64,000 nucleotides of DNA from Sorex araneus (lineage: Eukaryota; Chordata; Mammalia; Eulipotyphla; Soricidae): positions 83,067,599 through 83,131,598 of the forward strand of contig NC_073306.1 in assembly GCF_027595985.1 (NCBI RefSeq), written 5' to 3'. This document shows, piece after piece, positions 10,494 through 21,799 of the stretch. The position numbers and the translations under genes were made by a program. The notes beneath the pieces are model-generated. The model searched no databases. It was not told where the DNA came from and was given only the letters and a program-made list of their open reading frames with translations. The stretch's first letter is position 1; every line of letters begins with the position of its first letter.

Positions 10494-10663
10494 CCTTTTT
10501 TGTTTGTTTGTTTTTGGTTTTGGTTTTGGTTTGGGGGCCACACCTGGTGGTGCTCAGGGATTATTCCTGACCCTGCACTCAGTAGTTACTCCTGGTGGTG
10601 CTCAGGGGACAATATGGGGTTCTGGGAATCAAACCTCAGTTGGCCACATGCAAGGCAAGTGCC
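10494..10663 (-). mobile_element. 5'-truncated type 1 SINE in FCRL4 3' UTR region
   Basis: (TTTG)n-like tail sequence, then GGGGGCCACACCTGG to GCAAGGCAAGTGCC. ATTCCCAAGACTTC is duplicated at 10480-10493 and 10664-10677. The head start is missing. Confidence 0.9.
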
Positions 10664-11362
10664 ATTCCCAAGACTTCTGACTCGTCCACTCTGACTTAGT
10701 GATTGAATGTTCAATTGAAAGACTGAACAGGGATTTTAGAGAAACAAATTACAAAGGAGAAGGACTGTAGTAAATCAAATGCACTAATTTTGGTGAATTG
10801 GTATTTACACATACAAAAGACTGAGTGGGTCTTATCTCTGTCAACAATTGCTTCTCCCACCGGGGATCAGCTGCGTCTACTGGCTTGATGAATCACAGCA
10901 AAGATATAGGTCATTCCCTCTCACTTACACTGTTCACACCAGCAATATTCAACTACAAGGTCTTGAACCAGTGCAGTTCCAAAGTTGTAAAAATGTTGAA
11001 AATCACTGGTCAACCAGGTGACAGAGTATAGGTGAAAAAGGTTGAAGAAAGCTGGTTTACACCCTCTCAGCATAGTTACAGGTAAAAGTATTTGCTCTAA
11101 ATGGTTTACAGAAAAAATAATTTAAAGTAGGATATTAAGTACTTTACTAGGTAATCAAAATAATCAGAGAATCATGCTATAGGATGAGCTTCCAAAATTT
11201 AAACATAATCATGCTGTTTTAGAGAAAAAATACAAATATAAAATCTTAAAGTTAAGTAACATAAAGAAATAAAATTGAGTTGAAAATATCAGTACATAAA
11301 CTGATAATGAACTTTCCCTTTTTGAAAGAGCTATTTATGTAAATTATGTCCTTAGTCTGTGC

Positions 11363-11368
11363 AATAAA
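11363..11368 (+). terminator. Candidate FCRL4 poly(A) signal
   Basis: AATAAA occurs about 1.0 kb after the stop codon. Another candidate lies at about 13080. Choice is a guess; a GT-rich downstream element is not obvious. Confidence 0.25.
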
Positions 11369-11516
11369 AATATTGGAATAATTTTCAACCCATAAGCAAT
11401 GAATACCTTAGCATAGACTAGTATCTCAATACTATTTCTCACTAAAAGGACAAAGAACTACCTTTCCTAAATAATTGGTGTGAGAATTCTTTTTGTAGAT
11501 TAAGAAAGAATATAAT

Positions 11517-11671
11517 GGGCCAGAGTGATAGTTCAGCGGGTAGAGTGTTTGCCTTGTATGTGGCTGACCGGGGTTCAATCCTAGGTATCTCATACGACCC
11601 GAAGCACCGCCAGGAGTAATTCCTGAGTCAGGAGTAACTCCTGAGCATCGCTGGGTGTGACCCAAAAAACC
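11517..11671 (+). mobile_element. Type 1 SINE, source of the (GAAA)n tail
   Basis: The diverged head GGGCCAGAGTGATAGTTCAG leads into CACCGCCAGGAGTAATTCC, a shortened middle box and GGGTGTGACCCAAAAAACC. The A-tail passes directly into the (GAAA)n array. Confidence 0.88.
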
Positions 11672-11801
<130 letters not shown>

Positions 11802-11867
11802 GCAAGCCACAATTTTGAATGGGGGATGCTTCATGTTCCACCTACTAGTTAGGTAAATAGAAAATAT

Positions 11868-12285
11868 ATAGCCTCAGCTTGGAGGGCTGAGACCTCCAAG
11901 CCTGCTCAGATCGGGACTGGGCCTCTTCCTCCCAGATTTCCCATTTTCCAGTAGCTAGGGGGTCACACCAGGGACTGCCCCCAGCCCTGTAATCCCATCA
12001 ATGGCCAACATCCAGAGACTTAAAAGCAAGCTCCCAGAAGGGATCGACGCAGTCTCTGGCCCAAGCGCCTGGCTTTCTTCCCTGGGGCCCCTCGGAGGGA
12101 AGCTCCAGCTTCCCTCCCCACCCCGAGCAGAGCTGCCAAAGACCTCCAGAGACTTAGCCACAGCCATGCTCAAGGTCCCTCTCCACACGTTCGGACGAGC
12201 CTTACGCATGAAGGTACCAGCAGAGGAACCCAGGTGTGTGGGACCCGGGGCTGAGAACTCAAAGCCTGCTCTGATCAGGGAGTGA
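11868..12285. repeat. GC-rich element of unknown origin with direct end repeats
   Basis: This island of GC-rich sequence stands out from AT-rich surroundings. About 33 bp at 11885-11917 (GGCTGAGACCTCC, then AAGCCTGCTCAGATC) recur at 12249-12282 with three mismatches and one gap. It has no splice or domain evidence and is probably a repeat monomer or a small retroposon. Confidence 0.45.
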
Positions 12286-12691
12286 ATATATTAAATGGGA
12301 TTTGCTCATAACATAACAATCAGCAACATCGAAACTATGGGAAATTTCTGTAAGACAAATGCCCTGGTTTCTTCAGTAAATAAATGTTAAATGAAGGAGA
12401 AAGCAACAAAGAAAGAAGATAGGAAGAAATGAAAGAGGAAGGAAATACTTAGAAATTAAATGAGATCTGTTAAATGGACAGAACTTGTTTTTATATTGAT
12501 ACAAGCAAATACAATTAGGAAAAAAAATCACATGAAATACTAAGTGAAACTTGCGCATTGATATAGTAAGAAATTTTGTGTTTAGGATATAACTAATAAC
12601 ATTGTTGCTTTAAAGAAGTATTTCTCTTTTAAAACTCAATTGAAAAGGTTTATAGATGAAATTATATAGTTTGCCAAAAATAATGCAATAA

Positions 12692-12929
12692 GGGGAGGTG
12701 AGGGCGATCTGGCTGTGACATCTGTCACTGCCTTGATTCGACCAGGGTTGATTCGGCTGTTTTGGCTGGCGAGACGGGTGTCCCCTTACTCCCTCACTGC
12801 TGCTTGTGCATCCCTCAGAAGCTGCGCTCAGATGGCCTTCCAGAAAAGAGGCAGAGAGACGACCATTCTTCTGTTGAGGGTTTGCAAGTAGCTGCACTCC
12901 TTTGCTAGAACCTTCACACAACCTCTCAC
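12692..12929 (+). pseudogene. RN7SK pseudogene: 7SK snRNA retrocopy, 3'-truncated
   Basis: The sequence follows 7SK RNA from its 5' end: GGAGGTGAGGGCGATCTGGC, GACATCTGTCAC, CAGGGTTGATTCGGCTG, CGGGTGTCCCCTT, then GAGTAGCTGC-like and TGCTAGAACCTTC blocks. It stops roughly three quarters through the RNA and carries many substitutions and an internal deletion. A perfect 14-bp target duplication (AAATAATGCAATAA) flanks it at 12678-12691 and 12930-12943, so it was inserted by L1-type retrotransposition. Functional 7SK binds HEXIM and P-TEFb; this copy lacks the 3' stem and a Pol III promoter is not evident. The match is from memory. Confidence 0.9.
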
Positions 12930-12943
12930 AAATAATGCAATAA

Positions 12944-13620
12944 AAACATGAGGGAAGTGGCTAAGATATAGTGAAATAGGATTGGTTATGTTTACATAAT
13001 TTCTGAACTTAATGGGTATTTTGTGAGAGAAAGAAGGGCTTATATTAGCTTATGCTTTGTATGTTTTTAATTTTCCACAATAAACTTTCAATAATAACTT
13101 CACTTTATCACTTCTTGTGTCTCCATCGTCTCCCTACTTTGACAGTCATGAATCCCTTATGTGTCTTCCTCCCTTCACCCACTTCTTAGTACTTCAGTCA
13201 TGGTGCTTTTATCTTCCTGTAGAAAAAGCCAGAGTCAATCTACATCACCACAGAGTTTCTACATAAATTTTCTTCTGTTGCCTTCCTAACATCACCTGCT
13301 GCTAATTTCCTTTTTGCCACTTAGCTGTAGGCATTCTGCAAACTCCAAACAATATTCAAATAATGTCTTTGCCTGGGTTGCTCTTTCAGAATATATTCCT
13401 ACCAGATACTCATCAAGACTGTGAAGCCCACCTCAAACCTCTGTAACATGCATAAACTTGGAACTTGCTTTCAAACTCCTTTACCTTTTTCAGCACTTTA
13501 TTTCCCTTATTCTTTTTTGTTTTATACTCCATAGTACTTAACACATAAAACATAATGAAAAATTTACTGCTATTATGTATTATTGCACATCACTTCCTCT
13601 GGGATGCAAGTTTTCTTATT
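12944..13620. other. Intergenic, no recognised feature
   Basis: AT-rich sequence, probably unique. It holds an AATAAA near 13080, listed as an alternative FCRL4 poly(A) signal. No frame or repeat stands out. Confidence 0.4.
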
Positions 13621-13624
13621 CCTT

Positions 13625-13760
13625 TTATTTTGGAAACCACATTCAGTGGTGCTTAGGGGTGATTCCCAGAAGTACTCAGGGGACCGTGCCATGCCAGGGA
13701 TGAAACCCAGGGGACCCACATGCAAATGATGTCCAGCCTTTTGAGCCACCTCCTAGTCCT
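13625..13760 (-). mobile_element. Old SINE, antisense
   Basis: GTGGTGCTTAGGGGTGATTC, CTCAGGGGACCGTGC and ATGCAAATGATGTCCAGCC follow type 1 order but with many changes. The head is poorly preserved. Confidence 0.65.
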
Positions 13761-14380
13761 AGAAAGTAAGTATCTTAAGGGCAATAACCTCTGCCTCTTT
13801 ATTCACTGACAAATCCCAAGCAACTGTGCCAGGTACCAAGTGCTTAATAAGCACTTTCAAATTAATGTTACCTGTTTCATTGAGAAAAATTACTCATTAC
13901 TCATTTCTTTTGTGTCCTTACACAGGCAATCTGCTGTAAGTGGCAAGCTGCTCCTTACCAGGAGTTTGTCGAAAGCTTGAATCTGTCAGACACTCATTAT
14001 GCATCAAGAGAACACTCCTCTCCACCTATAGCATCGAAAGTAAAGTGGTGATGAACACCCAAGTATTTCTTAAAGCATAGTAGAAAGGGAGTTCAGGGAC
14101 AAAAGGAATGACACTATTCTAAAATGGACTCTGATTATGATAGAGTCCCAGGATAACAAAGATAAAAGTTTTTAAAGGTTGTTATCTCATAATGTGTTAG
14201 ATTATACTAAACTATATTGTATTCTATCATAGCTACTAGAATATAAGGCAAGATGCCATATTTGTCATCAGGATAATACAGGAGCAAGGTGATATAAAAT
14301 AATTGGTATCTTCTATTTATATATATATATAATTGATGTACAATTGGAAACTCAATATTGCAGTATCTCACATAATTCCT

Positions 14381-14550
14381 TTTTTTTTCTTTTTGGGTCA
14401 CACCCAGCGATGCTCAGGGGTTACTCCTGGCTTTGCACTCAGGAATTACTCCTGGCAGTGCTTGGGGGACCATATGGGATGCCGGGGATCAAACCCGGGT
14501 TGGCCGCGTGCAAGGCAAACGCCCTACCCGCGGTGCTATCGCTCCGGTCC
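14381..14550 (-). mobile_element. Young type 1 SINE with target duplication
   Basis: Nearly consensus sequence. CATAATTCCT is duplicated at 14371-14380 and 14551-14560. Confidence 0.95.
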
Positions 14551-14560
14551 CATAATTCCT

Positions 14561-15573
14561 CTTAATGTTGCATTTTAATGCCAGGATTTAATCCTCCACA
14601 ATTGCTCCCAATGATCTTTTAGAAATGTATAAATCTTTATTGGCTTTCTCTCTCTGTGGCAAATCCCTTTATATTTGTTTGCTTGTTTTAAAGTCCTACC
14701 TTTGATTATTTTATTTTGTTTATCATGTATATTTGTCACTTTGACTAAGAACTTTATTCTTGAATCAAGGCAGAAGCCTAACTACATGGCCTCTATGATC
14801 CCCCAGTTCATATTTTTGATGATCCTACTCTGTATATCACCAGCCTTCAGTTCACATCAGCTCTGTCCTAGTTGCTTGCCACTTTGCATAATGAAATCTC
14901 TGAAGCTGTGTGTGAACTTGAGATACGGATGCAAAAATAGTTACCACACAAAAGTCAGTTCAAGAATCTCAGAAAGAGGAACCCCATATAGACATATCAT
15001 TTATGCATAGGCAAATGCACATTTTGACTTCCAAGAGACATGGGAAAAAAATAACATCCTAAATTTACATAAATTAGAAAGGCCAGGGGAAAACTTCAAA
15101 CCAGTGGTGTCTATAAAAATGAGCACTTTCATTCTGAAGGGAAGTCAGCTTGTTTGCCCTGCTACCCTGAGAGCATAAGAAGCCAAATTTCTCTGCAGGA
15201 AGCTGCTTGCCCATAACCACAAAGCAGAAAATAGAGGTAGGCACAGAATGCTACTCTCAGGACTCAGAGAAGAAGGACTCTTTTTTCAAAAGCAGTCTTT
15301 TTTTTAAAAAGCTATCAACATATTAGAATATAAAGCTTTGTTCTGTTTTCATGGCTCTTACTTTGATGTCTTTTTCAAAAATATGCTACTTAATATACAA
15401 AAAACTTAAAATTTCAATTATTAGCATAAATTTTATTGTCCATTTTGCAATGTCAACTTTAGCTACAAATATATAAAGCATTTTACTCTTGTTGGAAAAA
15501 CTGAAAAAAGAAATAATATTTTACAGGCTGTACATGCATATGAACTGTATCCTTAAGAGAGTATGAAAATGCT
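14561..15573. other. Intergenic, no recognised feature
   Basis: AT-rich; no repeat or gene recognised. Open frames here, such as the one at 14675-15010, lack splice sites and familiar motifs. Confidence 0.4.
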
Positions 15574-15694
15574 GGGGCTGGAGAGATTGTATAATGGGTT
15601 AGGCTTGGTGGACATGGACAGTACCTGGGATTGAACTAGCATTGGACAAGTACAAGGCAAGTGCCTTAACCTTTGTACTATGTCTCGGGCCCAA
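15574..15694. repeat. Two SINE heads in inverted orientation
   Basis: A sense head (GGGGCTGGAGAGATTGTATA) is followed within 40 bp by an antisense one (ACAAGGCAAGTGCCTTAACC to TCTCGGGCCC), giving an imperfect inverted repeat next to the polypyrimidine tract. Confidence 0.6.
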
Positions 15695-16117
15695 CATTGC
15701 CTTATCTTTTCTTTTCTCTTTTTCTTTTTTCTTTTTTGGTCTTGTCTTTTCTCCTTTTCTTTCCTTTGCTTTTCTTCTCTTCCCTTCCCCCTTCCTTTTC
15801 TTTTCTTGCCCTTTCTTTCTGTTTTTTCCTTTCCTTTTATTTCCCTTTCCTTCCTTTCCTTTTCCTTCCTTTCCCCTTTTCTTTCTTTTTCTCCCTTTCC
15901 CTTTCCCTTCCCTTCCCTTCCCTTCCCTTCCCTTCCCTTCCCTTCCCTTCCCTTCCCTTCCCTTCCCTTCCCTTCCCTTCCCTTCCCTTCCCTTCCCTTC
16001 CCTTCCTTTCCCTTCCCTTCCCTTCCCTCCCTTCACCTCCCCTCACGTCCCCTCCCCTCCCCTCCCCTCCCTTTCCTTCCATTCCCCTCCCCTCCTTTCC
16101 CTTCCCTTATCTTTTAT
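15695..16117 (+). repeat. Polypyrimidine tract with (CCCTT)n core
   Basis: About 420 bp of nearly pure C and T on the + strand. The core, 15894-16030, is a regular CCCTT array; the flanks are irregular CT. It could adopt triplex (H-DNA) structure. Long frames in all phases are artefacts of composition. Confidence 0.97.
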
Positions 16118-16278
16118 TTTTATTTGGGGCCACTCCTGGCAGTGCTCAAGGCTTACTCCTAGCTTAGGCTCAAGAATCACCCCCGACAGATTCAAGGGAC
16201 CATTTGGGGTGTCAGGAATTGGAACCTGGGTCTGCTGCATGCAAGTCAAGCCCCCTACTGTTGTATTATCTCTCCTGT
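16118..16278 (-). mobile_element. Old type 1 SINE, antisense
   Basis: GGGGCCACTCCTGGCAGTGC, AAGGGACCATTTGGGGTGTC and TGCATGCAAGTCAAG give the type 1 order; the head end is decayed (TATTATCTCTCCTG). The tail adjoins the pyrimidine tract, which may have grown from it. Confidence 0.75.
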
Positions 16279-16631
16279 TCAACACAGTCATTTCTTAATG
16301 TGGGAACATTCTACCTACACATCCTACCTTTGAATTACTGAAAACTGAAAAAAAAATTACTGAAAAGTAAAGGGACTCTCAATTGCTATGTGTTTCCATT
16401 TCCTTCTATGTTAGTTTCAGCATAGTTAGCTAATACAGGGGGGAAATTGAATATTGTTCCTAGTTAAATTTTTATGGCATTCTTACTACTCTGGAAGCAA
16501 ATCTACAGAAGAAAAAGTAGATTAAACAGAAAAATATAAGATTCATAATCTGCAGCTTAGTTTAATATGTGGTAGGAAAGGAAGAGTGATTCAAGATGCG
16601 TGTCAACTTTTTATTTGGTAATTTTAATTTC

Positions 16632-16795
16632 TTTTTTGAGGGGGGCCACACTCAGCAATGCTTAGGGTTTCCTGGCTCTGAACTCAGGAATTACCCCTGG
16701 TGATGCTCAAGGGACCAGGTAGGATGCTAGGAACTGAAAATGGGTCAGCTGCATGCAAGGAAAATGTCTATCCACTGTACTATATCTCTGGCCTT
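16632..16795 (-). mobile_element. Old type 1 SINE, antisense
   Basis: GAGGGGGGCCACACTCAGC, AGGAATTACCCCTGGTGATG, AAGGGACCAGGTAGGATGC and CACTGTACTATATCTCTGGCC. Diverged but collinear. Confidence 0.8.
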
Positions 16796-17239
16796 CATAT
16801 TTGGAAATTTTAAATATTGTATTGCAGTGATAAAACATGACAATTTCCATTGAAATTTTATCTTTAATAATTATTGAATAAGTATGCAATCACCGAGAGC
16901 TTTTTCATAATTTTTCATTACAAGAAAAGGTAATTTGGTAGAAGGACTGGAGAATAAAAGGAAAATAGAACTTTGAAAGAACAAGAGGTTTTTGTGTAGT
17001 ACCTTCCCAATTTTTAATATGCTAACTCCTTTGGTTTCTCACACCAATATTATCAGGTTTTAGTTATTTATCAATGCCAGCCAGCTTTAAGTGGCTGAGC
17101 TATGACGTCTCTGGAGATGGGGCTTGGGTTCCTTCACCTCTTTGTCATGATAGCACATTGGGCGCAACTTACCCTCCAGAAAAATGACTCCATAGTTATC
17201 AGGATGGTCATGTGAGATGATAAATACAAAAACTAATTA

Positions 17240-17405
17240 AAAGAGAGGGGGACCCGATAGCACAGCAGATAAGGTATTTGATTTGCAAGCAGCCTAGTCA
17301 GAGTCTACCTCTGGCACCCCAGTTGGTCCCCCAAACCCTGCCAGGAGTGAACCTTGAGATCTAAACCCTGAGCACATACTGCTGTGACCCCCAAAATTAA
17401 ACAAA
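17240..17405 (+). mobile_element. Old type 1 SINE
   Basis: GATAGCACAGCAGATAAGG, TTGATTTGCAAGCAGCC, CTGCCAGGAGTGAACC and GCTGTGACCCCCAAAATTAAAC keep the type 1 order. (CAAA)-like tail. Confidence 0.7.
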
Positions 17406-17409
17406 CAAA

Positions 17410-18770
17410 AATTCCCTAATACAAAGTGGGTAAAAGACATATAGTAGGCCTCAAAATGTAAAATACATGACAGAAAATACATATGATACAGTCCAAGAAT
17501 CTCAAGGGTACAGATCTTTGCAGACTCATCTCTGAAGCAAGGGAAACAAAAGCAAGAAGAAAAAAATGTGAACACGTCACTTAAAAGCTTTTAACTTTTA
17601 AAAGCAGTTGTCACAAAAACAAAGAGCAACATGGCCAACAGGAGAATATATTTGAACTTCGTACATCTGACAAAGGGTTAATATCTAAAATATACAGTGA
17701 ACTCACACAACTGACCAATGGCCACAAACAAAGCAACTCAATTTTTTAAAAACCTGGCAGGAAAAAAACCCTGAATAACCGATTACCCAAAGAATATATT
17801 CGGATGTCTCACAGACACATAAAGTTGTTGAATATCATTATTAGGGAAAAACAAATCAAAGCACAATGAGTTTACTTTAGATTCATGAAAATAGCCAATA
17901 TTCCAAAATTTAGAAACAGGAACTGAAAAGTATGTGGAGAAAATGGTCAATTGATACTTGTGGTAACCTAATTTGGTGCAACATAATGGAAAATGGCATA
18001 GCGATTCCTTAGAAAGCTAAGAGATGAAAATTCTGTATGATCCAGTAATACTGCTTTAGGCAATTATCCAATAGGTATGAGAATATTAACTTTAAAGGAT
18101 ATTTATACCCCTGTACTGATACCAGCTTTATTCGAAAGAACCAAAGGTTAATGGAATTAATCAAACTACCCATAAACAGATGATTGGATAAAAAGCTATG
18201 ATATTTATGCTAACATTAAAAAAGATTTGAGGGGCTGGAGTGATACCACAGTGGGTAGGGCATTTGCCTTGCACGCGGCCGACCTGGGTTCGATTCCTAG
18301 CATCCCATATGGTCCCCTGAGCACCACCAGGGTAATTTCTGAGTGCAAAGCCAGGAGTAACCACTGTGCACTGATGTGACCCAAGAAGCAAAAAAAAAAA
18401 AAAAAAAAGATTTGAGTCATGTCTTTTGGAACAAAACTAATGGAAGTGATTATGTAAGTAAAATAAGTAAGGAAGTAAAAATACAATTATTGGATGGTTC
18501 CACTCATATCTGAATTGTGTATAAATGAAGCAAATGAGTGGCAGGAAAAAAATTTAATTAACTCTTCGACTTTACAAAATCTATGGTGATTACCAGAGGG
18601 AAGAAATGAAAAAGAGGGAGGAATGATGAGAGGGATATTTTTGTGGGGGGGGGGTTTCTGGTGGAGCAAGAAGGGACAACTACACACATAAAGATGTGTG
18701 ACGTTAACCCTTTAAAGTTTTATAAATTGTAAACCAATGATGTCAATAAAAAAAAGAAATTAAATTATAA
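17410..18770 (+). mobile_element. Old L1 (ORF2 3' part), sense
   Basis: Landmarks of the ORF2 end are in order: GACAAAGGGTTAATATC (about 17669), AACTCACACAACTGACCAA, GAAAATGGCATAGCGATTCC, GATCCAGTAATACTGCTT and GATTGGATAAAAAGC. The frame is destroyed. A young SINE splits it at 18232. Confidence 0.75.
18232..18402 (+). mobile_element. Type 1 SINE with target duplication
   Basis: GGGGCTGGAGTGATACC to GTGACCCAAGAAGC plus A18. AAAAAAGATTTGAG flanks it at 18218-18231 and 18403-18416. Confidence 0.95.
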
Positions 18771-19170
18771 GTTCGTTCAGATGTTTTTATGCTGCCAAGA
18801 CTCCTATTTATCTGTTGTTTCAGTTCCAGCACTATACCGGCCAGTTGCAGGGTTGAGGTGTGAGGGGCATGACCGCTGTCTGTAGAGCTCAGCCTTTTCA
18901 GATCTTTCTTTACCTCTACAACACTCTCTGTGTACTATGGTATGAGACTTTTCACTTTCACTTGTGGTCCAATAAGCTTAGAGATACTGTCTCTCTTCCT
19001 GTTTATTGGCAAGAGCACCACTGGTCATAAGATGGCTGTGACTAATTCCCATCTTCTTATTTTACATGTTTCTTCTTTCATTCTTCAAAAATCTTTGGTT
19101 TTAAACTACTCATCCTATAAACAGTTTGATATTTATTTGTAAACTGCAGAGCACCAGGTTTCCATTTCTT

Positions 19171-20036
19171 TTTTTTAATTTTTAAAATTTTATTGAATCA
19201 CTGTGAGATAGTTGCAAGCTTTCATGTTTGGGTTACAATCTCACAATGATCAAACACTCGTCCCTCCACCAGTGCACATTCCCCACCACCAATATTCCAG
19301 GTATAACCCCCTTTCCCACCCTCCCCCTGCCTCCATGGCAGACAATATTCCCCATACTCTCTCTCTACTTTTGGGCATTATGGCCTGTAACACAGACACT
19401 GAGAGGTCATTATGTTTGGTCCATTATCTACTTTCGGCATGCCTCTCCCATCCCGACTGATTCCTCCAGCCATCATTTTCTTAGTGATCCCTTCTCTATT
19501 CCAGCTGCCTTCTCCCCCCCCCCCCCCCGCCCCGCTCATGAAGCAGTCTTCCAGCTATGGAGCAATCCCCCTGGCCCTTGTATCTACTGTCCGTGGGTGT
19601 CAGCCTCATGCGATGTTATTCTACACTCCACAAATGAGTGCAGTCCTTCTATGTCTGTTCCTCTCTTTCTGCCTCATTTCACTTAGCATGATACTCTCCA
19701 TATCTATCCATTTATAAGCAAATTTCATGACTTCATCTCTCCTAACAGTTGCATAGTATTCCATTGTGTAGATGTACCAAAGTTTCTTTAGCCAGTCATC
19801 TGTTTTAGGGCACTCGGGTTGTTTCCATATTTTGGCTATTATGAACAGTGCTTCAATGAATATATAGGTACAGATGTCATTTCTACTGTGCTTTTTTGCA
19901 TCCTCGGGATATATTCCCAGAAGTGGTATTGCAGAGTCATATGGAAGCTCAATTTCTAGTTTTGAAGGACTGTCCATCCTTCACTGTTGGTGGGAATGCC
20001 GACTGGTCCAGCCTTTCTGGAAAACAATATGGACAA
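19171..20036 (-). mobile_element. 5'-truncated L1 with 13-bp target duplication
   Basis: The copy carries the L1 3' UTR and the end of ORF2 in antisense. The frame at 19621-19977 (- strand) reads PYDSAIPLLGIYPEDAKKH, then YTMEYYATVRRDEVMKFA, the conserved ORF2 C-terminus. GTTTCCATTTCTT is duplicated exactly at 19158-19170 and 20037-20049. The C run at 19517-19529 is in the 3' UTR. It is one of the younger L1 copies here. Confidence 0.95.
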
Positions 20037-20449
20037 GTTTCCATTTCTTACCACAAACATCCCAGAATAATTGTTTTATAATACAATCAATTTGACTATG
20101 GAAACTTCTAGTTGCAGCTGACTTTGAAGCAGTATTTGAAACTGTGACTGTTGAGTGTCCTTATTGAATTTGCTAGATGCATGATGATATAGCTCTGAAT
20201 TACTATCCTACTTCACCACATCTCTGTGGTTCTTTAGATTTAGATTTAGTTTTCTTTTTATCAACTTAACGAAATAAAGATATTTTAATATCCTGTAAGA
20301 GCATTGAAAAAATTTCATTTCTCTATTTTTTTGGTGTTGGTACAAAAATTAAATAACATGATGCTATTTAAGTAATTAAATAACAACTACTTCTCCACAC
20401 TCAGTATCTGGTGTGGAGAAGTAATTAGAGTTAGCGTTAATGTATAGTG

Positions 20450-20638
20450 GGCTGGAGCGATAGAATAGTGATAGGGCGTTTGCCTTGCATGTGGCCAGTC
20501 TGGGCTGGATTCCTCCGCCCCTCTCAGAGATGGCATACTCAGTATGCTCAAAACAGTAACAACGAGTCTCAAAATGGAGATGTTACTGGTGCCTGCTTGA
20601 GCAAATCGATGAGCAACGGGATAAGAGTGACAGTGATT
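20450..20638 (+). mobile_element. Type 2 SINE with internal deletion
   Basis: The head is clear (GGGCTGGAGCGATAGAATAG), then TTCCTCCGCCCCTCTCAGAG, a short body, AAAACAGTAACAACGAGTC and the RTE-like tail ending GGGATAAGAGTGACAGTGA. The flanks repeat ATGTATAGT. Confidence 0.9.
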
Positions 20639-20929
20639 GATGTATAGTAGATATTGTGATAATAATCTCTTATATCAGGATAAAAGATTATTACCACAGT
20701 CTACTTTTTGAAGCAAACCACTAATTACTGTAAGAATGGAAAACAAACTACAAGTTTAACAAACTTTTGAGAAGTGACATCCCATACTCAGAGACTATAA
20801 AGAATAGGACCATAATGAAATGCAAACTTTAATTTCAAAACTAAATCAAAGAAAGAAAGTCATAACCCTTAGACATACCTCTAAGATGAATTCCAAAATA
20901 ATACAGAAAATCCTAAAGATCCAATGCCT

Positions 20930-21000
20930 CTAACAAACCATCATGAACAACTTTGTAAACCACAGTCTTTAAATAAAGTGGGGTGCAGGGGAGAAAGTCC
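20930..21000 (+). repeat. Possible old LINE 3' end
   Basis: AACAAACCATCATGAACAAC and the following ATAAAG resemble a sequence at about 39320 (TAAACCATCATGAATAAC). Both may be an old L1 3' end type. Weak. Confidence 0.25.
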
Positions 21001-21124
21001 TGATGATTCAAACCAGGAATAACTTACTTGAAAGCAGTATTTGGAGAGCACACAGATAGTAGACACATTCCTGAGTTCCACTGATGTACTCAAAATCAAC
21101 AGTCTGAATCACTCAGTGGATGGG

Positions 21125-21195
21125 GATGGATAGATGGATGGATGGATGGATGGATGGATGGATGGATGGATGGATGGATGGATGGATGGATGGAT
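21125..21195 (+). repeat. (GGAT)n microsatellite
   Basis: About 17 GGAT units with one TAGA variant near the start. Confidence 0.97.
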
Positions 21196-21488
21196 TACTC
21201 CACAAACATGGGAAGAAAAGATAGAATATATTGCTTCCACAGGAGCAAACATTGTCTACTGAAGAGAAATGTATGCTAAATCCCTACACAGGACTTCTGT
21301 GAAGTCAGAGAGGGGTTTTACTTGAAGTCAGAAATACCTTCTTTATTACCAAGATAGAGTACAGCTATGTCCCGAGACAATTTACATAGTGCAAGTCGGA
21401 TAATACCATCTTTCATATCCTTTAATCGTTTTACACACTATTCTTCTGTTAACAAATACCTAGTAAAGTATGACAGTCATTCAGAGAT

Positions 21489-21733
21489 TTCTCTGTCACT
21501 GTCATCCCGTTGCTCATTGATTTTTTCGAGGGGCACCAGTAACGTCTCTCATTGAGAGACTTATTGTTACTGTTTTTGGCATATCCAATACGCACGGGTA
21601 GCTTGCCAGGCTCTGCCGCGCGGGCTCAATACTCTCATTAGCTTGCCAGGCTCTCGGAAAGGGGCGGAGGAATCGAACACGGGCCGGCCGCGTGAAAGGC
21701 GAATGCCAAACCGCTGTGCTATTGCTCCAGCCC
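21489..21733 (-). mobile_element. Type 2 SINE, full length, 11-bp target duplication
   Basis: Full antisense copy from GTCACTGTCATCCCGTTGC (RTE-like tail) to TTGCTCCAGCCC. CATTCAGAGAT flanks it at 21478-21488 and 21734-21744. No A-tail: the 3' end is the short TCACTG-type repeat. Confidence 0.95.
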
Positions 21734-21799
21734 CATTCAGAGATATTATAATCAAATTATTATTTGTGTGGGATTTAGGCAATGGTATAGCATGAATAA

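Noticed and set aside
12001..12285. Possible small proline-rich protein in the GC-rich island
   Set aside because: Starts at an ATG by chance, no splice sites or family motifs, and the end lies in a repeated segment.
15599..16298. Very long open frames on both strands in the pyrimidine tract
   Set aside because: They come from a CCCTT repeat with no stop codons in any phase; composition, not coding.
21125..21195. (GGAT)n as a regulatory repeat
   Set aside because: A plain tetranucleotide microsatellite; no support for a function.
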